Positions 42,393-50,013 of a stretch of DNA of 52,005 bases are shown in pieces. The stretch lies in the NCBI GenBank assembly GCA_051002235.1, contig JBPCMN010000037.1, positions 1-52,005 of the forward strand, written 5' to 3'. The translations under genes and the position numbers were made by a program. Numbering within the stretch: position 1 is the stretch's first letter; each line of letters begins with the position of its first letter. The stretch comes from JBPCMN01 sp013695115 (GTDB taxonomy: Bacteria; Actinomycetota; Acidimicrobiia; IMCC26256; JACDBD01). The notes beneath the pieces are model-generated. The model was given only the letters and a program-made list of their open reading frames with translations. It did not search any database and was not told the origin of the DNA.

Positions 42393-42426
42393 CTCGATGG
42401 CAGCTCTGCGCTGCCGCGCTATCGAG
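42393..42426 (-). terminator. Long hairpin at the 3' end of the selenoprotein-candidate gene
   Basis: CTCGATGGCAGC (42393-42404) pairs with GCTGCC (42410-42415) and, after a 5-nt bulge, ATCGAG (42421-42426), loop TCTGC. It spans the TAG stop codon (42419-42421). No U-tract follows, so it may protect the 3' end or act in termination with copy C. Confidence 0.5.
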
Positions 42427-43009
42427 CGATTTGGGTGCGCTTGAACTCGTTGAGCCGGTCCCAGGAGAGCAGCTCGAGCATGCGCTCCAGGTCGTCGACC
42501 CGGTTGCGGTCCATGAACCGCACGAAGACCGCCTGGTCGTCCTCGCAGAACGTGGGGACACCGAACATTGCCCACCGGTCGACCGCTTCGGTGTGTTCGG
42601 CGGCCAGCGTCTTGAGCGGTTGGCCGCTCGCCACCTCTTCGGCCACCGCGTCCACGTCGAGGCCGGCGGAGGCGGCCACATCGCGCACGACCTGCTCCTT
42701 GCCGGTCTTGCGACCGTCGTCGAAGCGAGCGGCGAACATCGCCACGTGGAAGTCGAAGAACCGATCGTTGAACGCGTCACGGATCGCGAGGCCCCATTCG
42801 AGGGAGAGCACGCCCGTGCCCCGCTCGAGGGGCGGGCGATCCCAGACCGGGGTCTCGCCTTCCTCCGCGTGGGCCTGATCGAGGGAGAAGGCGAGAAAGC
42901 GCCAGTCGACCCCGAGCTGGTCGTTCCTGATGGCGGTGACCACCGCCTCGTGCGCGTTGCGCGCAAACGGTCAGCGATAGTCCCAGCTGACCGTGATCTG
43001 GCGAGCCAC
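42419..43009 (-). CDS. Probable selenocysteine-containing DsbA-family protein (UGA-recoded)
   Basis: Read with UGA as selenocysteine, this is a 196-aa thioredoxin-fold protein of the DsbA / 2-hydroxychromene-2-carboxylate-isomerase family. The N-terminus is MARQITVSWDYR-U-PFARN. The UGA (42971-42973 on plus, residue 13) falls where actinobacterial homologues, as I recall, have the active-site Cys of DYRCPFARNAHE. The frame continues open for 183 codons with matching family blocks (WRFLAFSLDQAHAEEG, DRFFDFHVAMFAARFDDGR, MFGVPTFCEDDQAVFVRFMDR). GTG start at 43009 lies 5 nt after GGGAGG. Reading UGA as stop leaves a 12-codon peptide and a truncated ORF from 42943 without an active site. A SECIS-like hairpin follows. 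Alternative: a nonsense mutation or sequencing error (TGC to TGA). It sits 32 nt downstream of the PAP2 gene on the same strand. Confidence 0.8.
42932..42947 (-). promoter_or_regulatory. Putative bacterial SECIS element
   Basis: On the mRNA, GGCGGU-GGUC-ACCGCC forms a 6-bp stem with a GGUC tetraloop. The loop lies 30-33 nt after the in-frame UGA, within the roughly 16-37 nt spacing reported for bacterial SECIS, and has the required early G. The same GGUC core occurs in the E. coli fdhF SECIS loop. A second smaller hairpin (UGCGC/GCGCA) lies nearer, 6-20 nt after the UGA. Confidence 0.6.
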
Positions 43010-43041
43010 GACGACCTCCCGTTGGCGAATGCGCCCTCACG

Positions 43042-43671
43042 CTACCCCGTGCCCGGCGGCCCCGATCGCGGGTGCATCGGCAACAGCCGCTTGGCGATCT
43101 GCCCGAACGCGAGGCCGAGCGCGGCGCCCGCGAGCACGTCGGACGCGTGGTGCATACGCGTGTACACGCGGCTCGAAGCCACTAGTCCGGCCAGACCGAA
43201 GTAGAGCGGACCGAGGTTGGTGCCCTGCGAGAGCAGCGTGGCCGCGGTGAACGCCGACGTCGCGTGCCCGGACGGAAACGCGCTCGTCCGGGGTCGGTGC
43301 ATGCCGTACGGGAGCGGACCGTCGGGCTGGTGGGGTGGGCGGATGCGGCGGAAGCAGGCCTTGATCGGTCCGTTGGTGAGCGCGGACTCGATCCCCATCG
43401 CCGCGCCGAGCCGGAGCCCGGGTACGGGATCACCCGCCCGAGCCGAGCGCAGCCCGCCGAGCGCGGTCCAGAGCAGTCCGTGGTCGGCTGCGCTCGACAG
43501 CCGGTAGAAGAACGGATCGAGGCGGGGGTTGCGGTGGCGTTCGACCCAGTTGTCGACCCGGTCGTCGAGCGCGCGCACGGCCGCGAGCACGCGTCCGGCA
43601 CGGGGCCACGGTGGAACCCAGCGCCGGCGCCCCGAGACCCGGCGCGCGGCCGGGAGCTCGGCGACGGCCAT
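43042..43671 (-). CDS. PAP2-family phosphatase
   Basis: A 209-aa membrane-associated acid phosphatase of the PAP2 superfamily. The three motifs are complete: KACFRRIRP (K104-P112), FPSGHATSAF (132-141) and SSRVYTRMHHASDVLAG (167-182). It has a basic N-terminus and about four helices. Likely substrates are phosphatidic acid or polyprenyl diphosphates. ATG at 43671 is 6 nt after TACGCT, so the mRNA is probably leaderless and may extend into the downstream selenoprotein-candidate gene 32 nt away. Confidence 0.9.
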   Translation of the reverse strand: MAVAELPAARRVSGRRRWVPPWPRAGRVLAAVRALDDRVDNWVERHRNPRLDPFFYRLSSAADHGLLWTALGGLRSARAGDPVPGLRLGAAMGIESALTNGPIKACFRRIRPPHQPDGPLPYGMHRPRTSAFPSGHATSAFTAATLLSQGTNLGPLYFGLAGLVASSRVYTRMHHASDVLAGAALGLAFGQIAKRLLPMHPRSGPPGTG

Positions 43672-43677
43672 CACGTC

Positions 43678-43683
43678 AGCGTA
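43678..43683 (-). promoter_or_regulatory. Candidate leaderless -10 of the PAP2 gene
   Basis: TACGCT on minus, 6 nt before the ATG at 43671. It may drive the PAP2 - selenoprotein unit. Confidence 0.5.
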
Positions 43684-43709
43684 GTGAGGGCCCGTCGGCG
43701 GAACGGACG

Positions 43710-44558
43710 TCAGGGGGTGGCGACGGGCGCGAGCGGGAGCTCGGTCTCGATCATCGTGCCCGGACCCCGCAGCTCGGCCGCCTGGGTCGGGTCGCCGCCC
43801 CACGCCGGGCAGTAGGGCTTGAACGTGCACCAGTCGCACAGGGGACCGGGACTGGGCCGGAAGTCGTCGCGCTCGCACGCCCGGGCGATCGCGCTCCACA
43901 CCGCGGTGGTCCGGCGCTCGACCCCCGCGACCGACTGCGCGCTCGGGGTCGCGATGATCGCTTCGGGTTTCGACAGGTAGTAGAGCTGGACCCGGGCGGG
44001 GCGGCGCCCGAGCATCCGCTCGCACAGGAAGGCGTAGATGTGCACGCCCGCGAGCCGGGTGTTCTCGTACATCTCGGACGGCACCGAGCCGGTCTTGTAG
44101 TCGGTGATGACGAGCTCGCCGTCGGCGTCGAGCTCGAGGCGGTCGATGTAGCCCCGCAGCGTCACCCGTCCGACCTCGGCGCTGAGCTTGAGCTCGAGCC
44201 CGATGGGGCGCACCGACTGCGGGTCCTCGAGCTCGAAGTAGCGCCGTACCAACAGCTCGGCGTCGGCGTGGAACGCGGCCCACTCGGCGTCGCTCAACTC
44301 GAGGTCGGCGAAGTCGGGGTCGTCGGCCAGCTCGACCCGCGCGGTGTCGAGGTCGGCGAGGGCGGCGTCGATCGTGCGGTCGGCTGCGTCGCGGAGCATG
44401 AGGCGTTCGAGCGCCCGGTGCACGAGCGTCCCCTTGCTCGCCGGCCCCGACGGTGGCTCGGGCAGCCGGTCGATGTACGAGAAGCGGAACGCCTGAGGGC
44501 AGTCCTTGAATGCCGAGACCGAGCTCGGAGACAGCCGCACCGGTACCGCCAGACCCAT
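43710..44558 (-). CDS. RecB-family PD-(D/E)XK nuclease with Fe-S cysteines
   Basis: A 282-aa stand-alone nuclease of the RecB/Cas4/AddB C-terminal type. N-terminal LSPSSVSAFKDCPQAFRFSYIDRL (split) carries Cys20. Motifs GTLVHRALE (43-51), GYIDRLE (catalytic Asp) and LVITDYKTG (D-x-K) are followed by CDWCTFKPYC, so four cysteines are available for the iron-staple 4Fe-4S cluster. It acts on DNA ends, probably in repair. No helicase or CRISPR gene is near. ATG at 44558 is 6 nt after a minus-strand TATGGT, giving a second likely leaderless gene here. Confidence 0.9.
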   Translation of the reverse strand: MGLAVPVRLSPSSVSAFKDCPQAFRFSYIDRLPEPPSGPASKGTLVHRALERLMLRDAADRTIDAALADLDTARVELADDPDFADLELSDAEWAAFHADAELLVRRYFELEDPQSVRPIGLELKLSAEVGRVTLRGYIDRLELDADGELVITDYKTGSVPSEMYENTRLAGVHIYAFLCERMLGRRPARVQLYYLSKPEAIIATPSAQSVAGVERRTTAVWSAIARACERDDFRPSPGPLCDWCTFKPYCPAWGGDPTQAAELRGPGTMIETELPLAPVATP

Positions 44559-44564
44559 ACCGGG

Positions 44565-44617
44565 ACCATACCGAGGGGGTGTGACAACTACGCGGATGTC
44601 GTGGAGCGGCTTAGCCT
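44565..44617. promoter_or_regulatory. Divergent leaderless -10 boxes (nuclease and LLM oxidoreductase)
   Basis: On minus, TATGGT (44570-44565) lies 6 nt before the nuclease ATG. On plus, TAGCCT (44612-44617) lies 8 nt before the ATG at 44626. Confidence 0.45.
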
Positions 44618-44625
44618 GCGGCGTC

Positions 44626-45636
44626 ATGAAGGTCGACGGAGTGCTGGCGGGCGGACTGGTCGGGGCGGGCGAAGCCGCCCGGGAGCTGGAGGAGATCGGC
44701 TACGACGGCGTGTTCAGCGCCGAGACCAGCCATGACCCCTTCTTCCCCCTGGTGCTGGCGGCCGATCATACCGACCGGCTCGAGCTCGGCACCGGCATCG
44801 CGGTGGCGTTCGCCCGCAACCCCATGACGCTGGCGAACCAGGGCTACGACCTCCAGGCCTTCTCGCAGGGCCGGTTCATCCTCGGGCTCGGCAGCCAGAT
44901 CAAGCCGCACATCGAGAAGCGGTTCGCGATGCAGTGGTCGCACCCGGCCGCCCGCATGCGCGAGCTCATCCTGGCCATCCGCGCCATCTGGGCGTGCTGG
45001 AACGACGGCGAGAAGCTCGACTTCCGCGGTGACTTCTACCGCCACACTCTGATGACGCCCATGTTCCATCCCGGCCCCAACCCCCACGGGACGCCGCGCG
45101 TGTTCCTGGCCGCGGTCGGCGCGCGGATGACGGAGGTGGCGGGGGAGGTCGCCGACGGTATGCAGCTCCACGGGTTCACCACCGGGCGGTACCTGCGCGA
45201 GGTCACGTTGCCCGCGCTCGAGCGGGGCTGGGCCCGCGCCGGGAAGCAACGCGGTGACTTCACGATCTCAGGACCGATGTTCGTGGTGACCGGCACTGAC
45301 GAAGAGCAGTTCGACCGGGCGAAGCAGTCGACCAAGCAGCAGATCGCGTTCTACGGCTCGACCCCCTCGTACCGCCCCGTGCTCGACCTCCACGGTTGGG
45401 GCGACCTGCAGGACGAGCTCAACCGGCTCTCGAAGCTGGGTGAGTGGGTGAAGATGGCCGACGCCGTCGACGACGAGATCCTCGGCACGTTCGCGGTGGT
45501 GGCCGAGCCCGAGGCCGTGCCTGCCGGGCTGCAGGAGCGCTATGGCGACGTCGTCGACCGCATCAGTTTCCACGCGCCGTACAAGCGCGACCCCGAGCGC
45601 TGGTCGTCGGTGCTCGAGGGGATCCGCGCCAGTTGA
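44626..45636 (+). CDS. LLM-class F420-dependent oxidoreductase (TIGR03617-like)
   Basis: A 336-aa luciferase-like enzyme of the F420-dependent type. Markers are ARELEEIGYDGVFSAETSHDPFFPL (split), LELGTGIAVAFARNPMTLANQGYDLQ, GRFILGLGSQIKPHIEKRF, and the AAVGARMTEVAGEVADGMQLHGFTT block. The order matches the TIGR03617 group as I recall it. It differs clearly from the LLM enzyme at 36635, so the two are not recent duplicates. The natural substrate is unknown. ATG chosen at 44626. Confidence 0.9.
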   Translation: MKVDGVLAGGLVGAGEAARELEEIGYDGVFSAETSHDPFFPLVLAADHTDRLELGTGIAVAFARNPMTLANQGYDLQAFSQGRFILGLGSQIKPHIEKRFAMQWSHPAARMRELILAIRAIWACWNDGEKLDFRGDFYRHTLMTPMFHPGPNPHGTPRVFLAAVGARMTEVAGEVADGMQLHGFTTGRYLREVTLPALERGWARAGKQRGDFTISGPMFVVTGTDEEQFDRAKQSTKQQIAFYGSTPSYRPVLDLHGWGDLQDELNRLSKLGEWVKMADAVDDEILGTFAVVAEPEAVPAGLQERYGDVVDRISFHAPYKRDPERWSSVLEGIRAS

Positions 45637-45637
45637 C

Positions 45638-46507
45638 TCAGTCGTCGACGCCGGCGAACCCGAGGATCGACGCCGCCACCGCCGCCGGGTCCTGCAGCGG
45701 GCCGAAGTGGCCGAGGCCGGGCATGACCTCGAGGCGGCCGCGGGGGAGCCGCTCGACGATCATCGCAGCCAGCTTGGGCACGATGGCGTCGGTGTGCTCG
45801 CCGCAGGCCACGAGCACCGGGCGCCCGATCTCCCGCAATCGTTGGTACACGCCGTTGGCAACCCCCATCGCGTAGACGGCCGCCTCGTCCTCGGGCGCGC
45901 ACTTCAGCTCGACGCTGCCGTCGTCGCGGTCGCGCAATCCGTGATCGATGTAGGCGCGTAGCGCGTCGGCGTCGAGCGCGTCGAACGGTGCGCGTGGGGC
46001 GTACGACTCGTGGGCGGCGGCGCGGGACGGCCACACCGCCCGGCGGCGGCGAGCGCCCTCGGCCATCGGATCGTCGTCGTCGGGCTCGAGTCGCTCGTCC
46101 GAAGCGAACAGCACCGGCTCGTAGCACCACAGCCGCGCGAACGTGCCGGGGCGCTCTTGCTCCGCCCGCAGGAGGGCGGCGGCCCCCTTCGAATGACCGG
46201 CGGCGAGCAACCGAGGATCGCCGGCGAGCCCGAGCTGCTCCACGACCGCGAGGATGTCCTCGGCGAACCGGTCCCAGTGGTAGTCGAGCCCCGGTGACCG
46301 GTCGCTGTCGCCGTGACCGCGGAAGTCGAACGACCACACCCGCGGGCCCGCCGCCACCAGCCGCTCGGCTACCGGCGCCCAGACGAGACCGTGGAAGCCG
46401 GTTGCATGCGCCAGGAGCACCGGCGGGCCGTCACCGCCCCAGCCGTATGCCACCAACGTGATCGAGCCGGTGTCGACGCGGTGCGGCACCGGAGCAGAAG
46501 CAGGCAC
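45638..46507 (-). CDS. Alpha/beta hydrolase (serine nucleophile)
   Basis: A 289-aa alpha/beta-fold hydrolase with oxyanion region LLAHATGFHG, FDFRGHGDSD, nucleophile elbow AAGHSKGAA (Ser) and C-terminal GLGHFGPLQ (His). The Ser elbow is GHSKG. Substrate not predictable; related enzymes are esterases or C-C bond hydrolases. The start is uncertain: GTG at 46507 gives MPASAPVPHRV, and an in-frame GTG at 46525 or a longer form reaching 46585 is possible. It ends 1 nt after the LLM gene on the other strand. Confidence 0.82.
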   Translation of the reverse strand: MPASAPVPHRVDTGSITLVAYGWGGDGPPVLLAHATGFHGLVWAPVAERLVAAGPRVWSFDFRGHGDSDRSPGLDYHWDRFAEDILAVVEQLGLAGDPRLLAAGHSKGAAALLRAEQERPGTFARLWCYEPVLFASDERLEPDDDDPMAEGARRRRAVWPSRAAAHESYAPRAPFDALDADALRAYIDHGLRDRDDGSVELKCAPEDEAAVYAMGVANGVYQRLREIGRPVLVACGEHTDAIVPKLAAMIVERLPRGRLEVMPGLGHFGPLQDPAAVAASILGFAGVDD

Positions 46508-46578
46508 GGCCGCATGATGGCTCACCCGGTGCCGGAGGCCGTTTGCCGACCGCACAGCTGGGGTATCCCCCGTTCCGC

Positions 46579-47106
46579 ATGGCACTTACCAGCGAGGCAC
46601 TCACCAGCAAGAGACCCCCCACCGGCCGATCGACGCGGACCGGCCCGTTCGTACCGGCGCCGCCCGACGATCAGCGCGCTCCGGTCGAGCGGCGACGCGT
46701 GCGGGACATCCGACTGAGCTCGGTTGCCCGGGTTTCGGTGTGCTTCTACCTCTGCGGTCTCGTCGTGGCCCTGGTCGCGGCCTTGGTCCTCTGGATCGTG
46801 GCCAGCGCAGTCGGGGTCGTGGGCGAGCTCGAGAGCTTCATGGACGATCTCGGCTTTGAGGGCTTCCGATTCATCTCCGGCACCCTGCTCTGGGCGAGTC
46901 TCCTCATCGGGCTCGGCCTCACGGCCATTCTCGTGGTACTGACCGTCGTCGCCGCCGCGATCTACAACCTCTTCGCCGATCTGGTCGGCGGACTCGAGGT
47001 CACCCTCGCCGCCGTCGACAACGATGCCGCGATCGCTCCCGCCGAGCGCAACGGCAACGGGCACGGGAACGGCAACGGGAACGGCGACGGAGTGCGGCAC
47101 CGCTGA
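46579..47106 (+). CDS. DUF3566 membrane protein
   Basis: A 175-aa membrane protein with a basic Pro-rich N-terminus, two helices (about 55-80 and 105-130) and the DUF3566 pattern VRDIRLSSVARVSVCFYLCGL, followed by VVAAAIYNLFADLVGGLEVTL. The C-terminus is an NGNGHGNGNGNGDG low-complexity tail. In many actinobacteria the gene lies just after gyrA; here it precedes a penicillin-binding protein. Function unknown. ATG at 46579 preferred over a TTG at 46543. Confidence 0.85.
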   Translation: MALTSEALTSKRPPTGRSTRTGPFVPAPPDDQRAPVERRRVRDIRLSSVARVSVCFYLCGLVVALVAALVLWIVASAVGVVGELESFMDDLGFEGFRFISGTLLWASLLIGLGLTAILVVLTVVAAAIYNLFADLVGGLEVTLAAVDNDAAIAPAERNGNGHGNGNGNGDGVRHR

Positions 47107-47108
47107 CC

Positions 47109-47291
47109 ATGGACCGGCTGCGCCGACGTGGCGCGCAATTCGGCGCAGCCGTCGACCGCTCGTGGCGGGGTCGACGCCCGGACCTCGAGCGCTGGCTGCG
47201 CGATATCCCTCCCGCCACGCGGCACACTCGCACCTCATTGGTAAGCATCCGACCAGTCGGGCGCTCACCCGGGTCGATGCGGCAACTGTGA
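47109..47291 (+). CDS. Possible 60-aa basic protein between DUF3566 and PBP genes
   Basis: An Arg-rich open frame (MDRLRRRGAQFGAAVDRSW...) that starts 2 nt after the DUF3566 stop and whose TGA overlaps the PBP GTG start by 4 nt (GTGA). The spacing suggests a translationally coupled three-gene unit. No family is recognised and GC-rich DNA yields such frames by chance, so it may only be a coupling leader for the PBP. Confidence 0.35.
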   Translation: MDRLRRRGAQFGAAVDRSWRGRRPDLERWLRDIPPATRHTRTSLVSIRPVGRSPGSMRQL

Positions 47292-49540
47292 TCGAGGCGG
47301 CCAGGTCGGTACGGGGAGCAGCGAGCCGCGGCTGGAAAAGCGCCCGCTCGCTGGTCCACTTCGAGCCTCGCTCGGGCCTGGCCACCCTGCGCTCACGCTT
47401 TGCCCGGCCGACGCCCCCCCGCCCCCGCCTCCCGCGCCGGGACCGGCCGCGGTGGCAGCGGATCGTCGCAGTGCCGCTGGTCGGCGGGGTAGCACTCGGC
47501 GTATCGGGCTCGCTCCTGATCCCGGGCGTCGCCACCCTCTTCGAGAGTGCCGACACCGACGACATCAGCGTCGCCGAGCGGCTCAGCATCCTTCCCGAGC
47601 GGTCGGTGGTGTTTGCCGCCGACGGCTCCGAACTCGAGAAGCTCGGGAGCCAGAACCGCGCCAGCGTGAGCGATCTCGATCAGATCCCGCGCGTGGTCAT
47701 CGACGCGGTCATCGCGATCGAGGACCGCACCTTTTGGGAGAACGCCGGCATCGACCTGCGAGCCGCCGCCCGCGCGTTGATGGCGAACCTCGACTCCGGC
47801 GAGGTCGAGCAGGGGGGCTCGACCATCACTCAGCAGCTGGTCAAGAACCGGATCCTCACCCCTGAGCGTGACATCGGCCGCAAGATCCGGGAGGCCAACT
47901 ACGCCTACCGGCTCAACCTCGAGTTGAGCAAGGAGGAGATCCTTCTTGCCTATCTGAACACGGTGTACTTCGGTGAGAACGCGTATGGCGTCCAGGCCGC
48001 GGCGGAGCGCATCGCGGGCAAGCCCCTCGACCAGCTCAACGCCGCCGACGCCGCCCTCCTCGCCGGTCTCATCGCCCGCCCCGCCGCCACCAACCCGTAC
48101 GACTCTCCCGAGGTCGCGATCGAGCGTCGCAACGAGGTCCTCGACGCGATGGTCGACGAGGAGTACCTCACCAAGGCCGAAGCCGACCTCGCCCGGCAGG
48201 CCCCCCTCGTGCCTTCGATCTACCGCCCGCCGGCCGAGTTGCGTCCGGACAACTACTTCGTCGAGGAGGTGCAGCGCCGACTCCTCGCCGACGAACGTCT
48301 GGGGGCGACCGCCGAGGAGCGCGAGCAGAAGGTGCTCCAGGGCGGCCTGCGGATCCACACCACTCTCGACCCGCGGCTCCAAGAGCTGGCCCAATCGGCG
48401 GTCGACACGATCCTGCCGCCGTCGGAGTTCACCGCGTCGCTGGTGGCCATGGACCCCGCCACCGGGCAGGTCAAGGCGATCGTCGGCGGGCCCAACTTCG
48501 AGTTGGCCCAGTACAACTTGGCGACCCAGGGAGCGCGCCAGCCCGGTTCGACGTTCAAGGTGATCACGCTGGCGACCGCGCTCGAGAACGGGTACTCACC
48601 CGAAGACCTGGTCGACGGGTCTGCCGGCTGTTCGTTCAAGATCTCCGGCTCCGAGGACTGGGCACCGGGTGGGACCGGCGCCGGGACCATGACCCTGCGC
48701 GCCGCGACCGAGAACTCGATCAACTGCGCCTACGCCCGACTCATGATTGGCCTCGGACCCCAGAAGGCGGTCGACGTCGCCCACCAGATGGGCATCGAAC
48801 GGGAGATCCCGGTGGTGCCCTCGATCACCTTGGGAACCGCCGAGGCGTCACCGCTCGAGATGGCGAATGTCGTCGCGACCGTCGCGGCCGACGGTGTGCA
48901 TCACGATCCGGTGTTCGTGACCAAGGTCGAAGCCCCCGACGGCACGGTCCTGTTCGAGAATCAGCCCGCCGGTGACCAGGCCATCAAGCAGGAGACCGCC
49001 CGCACCCTCATCGACGTGCTGAAGGGCGTGCTCGACCGCGGGACCGGCACGGCTGCGAAGCTGGACCGGGCCGCATTCGCCAAGACCGGCAGCACCGACG
49101 ACAACGCCGACGCGTGGTTCGTCGGCGGCACACCGCAGCTGGTCGCGTCGGTCTGGATGGGGTCCCCGGTGGCTCGCGTTCCGATGACCAACGTCGGCGG
49201 CGTCGAGGTCTTCGGCGGCACGTACCCCGCCCGCATCTGGAAGCAGTTCATGGCGACCGCGCTCCAGGATGTCGCGGCCACGGAGTTCTCTGCGCCGAAC
49301 GGCTGGTTGTGGCCGCCGCCGGCCACGGTGGGCGAGCTCGGCCGTCTCGACCCGCGGCTGTTCCCGCCGCGGCGGAATCCCACGGCCGCCCCTCTTCCGC
49401 CGGCCCCGGTCGAGCCGCCGCCGCCGGGCCCGGTCGAGGCGCCGCCACCGGTGCCGGTCGAGACGACTCCTCCGCCACCTCCACCGGACCCACCAGGCGG
49501 TGGAGGCGGCGGCCCGCCCGGTGACGGAGGTGGCGACTAA
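47288..49540 (+). CDS. Bifunctional penicillin-binding protein (class A)
   Basis: A 750-aa peptidoglycan synthase. A basic cytosolic tail of about 50 residues is followed by one membrane helix (RIVAVPLVGGVALGVSGSLL), a GT51 glycosyltransferase (catalytic Glu in AIEDRTFWENAGID, about 145; EQGGSTITQQLVKN; ILLAYLNTVYFGENAYGVQ) and a transpeptidase with SxxK in PGSTFKVIT (Ser about 420), SINCAYA (about 476) and AKTGSTDDNADAWFVGG (KTG about 598). The C-terminus is about 70 residues of Pro/Gly, a disordered extracellular tail. GTG chosen because it overlaps the TGA of the small upstream frame and starts the polar tail; the longer frame is antisense-like. Confidence 0.93.
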   Translation: MIEAARSVRGAASRGWKSARSLVHFEPRSGLATLRSRFARPTPPRPRLPRRDRPRWQRIVAVPLVGGVALGVSGSLLIPGVATLFESADTDDISVAERLSILPERSVVFAADGSELEKLGSQNRASVSDLDQIPRVVIDAVIAIEDRTFWENAGIDLRAAARALMANLDSGEVEQGGSTITQQLVKNRILTPERDIGRKIREANYAYRLNLELSKEEILLAYLNTVYFGENAYGVQAAAERIAGKPLDQLNAADAALLAGLIARPAATNPYDSPEVAIERRNEVLDAMVDEEYLTKAEADLARQAPLVPSIYRPPAELRPDNYFVEEVQRRLLADERLGATAEEREQKVLQGGLRIHTTLDPRLQELAQSAVDTILPPSEFTASLVAMDPATGQVKAIVGGPNFELAQYNLATQGARQPGSTFKVITLATALENGYSPEDLVDGSAGCSFKISGSEDWAPGGTGAGTMTLRAATENSINCAYARLMIGLGPQKAVDVAHQMGIEREIPVVPSITLGTAEASPLEMANVVATVAADGVHHDPVFVTKVEAPDGTVLFENQPAGDQAIKQETARTLIDVLKGVLDRGTGTAAKLDRAAFAKTGSTDDNADAWFVGGTPQLVASVWMGSPVARVPMTNVGGVEVFGGTYPARIWKQFMATALQDVAATEFSAPNGWLWPPPATVGELGRLDPRLFPPRRNPTAAPLPPAPVEPPPPGPVEAPPPVPVETTPPPPPPDPPGGGGGGPPGDGGGD

Positions 49541-49562
49541 CCGCACGCGCGACGATGGCGTG

Positions 49563-50009
49563 ATGTCCGACATGGTGGAGGCAGTGCGCGCCGCCAACTC
49601 GGCGTTCTACGCCGCGTTCGAGACCCGCGACCTGGACGCGATGGCCGAGGTATGGGAACGGACCGACCGGGCGAGTGTCACCCACCCGGGATGGCCGCGG
49701 CTCTCGGGCTGGGGGAAGGTCGCGGGGTCGTGGGACGCCATCTTCCGGCACACCCCGTTCATCCAGTTCGTCCTCACCGACGAACGAGTCGATGTGGTCG
49801 GTGACACCGCCTGGGTCACGCTCGACGAGAACATCCTCCAGGCCGCGGGCGCGGCCGACGACGGCGACGAGGGCGACGTGCCGCTGTCCGGGGCCCGCGT
49901 CGCCGCCACCAACGTGTTCGTGCGCGAGGGTGACCGCTGGCAGATGGTGATCCACCACGGCTCGCCGGTGGGCACGACCGACGACGACGCCGGCGACGAG
50001 GAGGAGTAG
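49563..50009 (+). CDS. NTF2-like / SnoaL-like protein (DUF4440-type)
   Basis: A 148-aa cone-shaped alpha+beta fold protein: VEAVRAANSAFYAAFETRDLDAMAEVWE, then HPGWPRLSGWGKVAGSWDAIF and VFVREGDRWQMVIHHGSPV. This is the pattern of calcium/calmodulin-kinase-association or DUF4440-type NTF2 proteins, many of which are ligand-binding or isomerase folds. An acidic tail (DDDAGDEEE) ends it. No specific reaction can be assigned. The next gene begins 4 nt after its stop. Confidence 0.85.
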   Translation: MSDMVEAVRAANSAFYAAFETRDLDAMAEVWERTDRASVTHPGWPRLSGWGKVAGSWDAIFRHTPFIQFVLTDERVDVVGDTAWVTLDENILQAAGAADDGDEGDVPLSGARVAATNVFVREGDRWQMVIHHGSPVGTTDDDAGDEEE

Positions 50010-50013
50010 CGCG

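Noticed and set aside
42419..42943. A 174-aa ORF starting with ATG at 42943 as the whole DsbA-like gene
   Set aside because: It lacks the beta-strand and active site of the fold and has no ribosome-binding site. The frame upstream of it, through one UGA, supplies both.
43710..44558. Cas4-like nuclease as part of a CRISPR system
   Set aside because: No cas1/cas2, repeats or spacers in the window; stand-alone RecB-like nucleases are common in actinobacteria.
47040..47100. GGCAAC/GGGAAC repeat near the end of DUF3566 gene
   Set aside because: It encodes the Asn-Gly tail of that protein.
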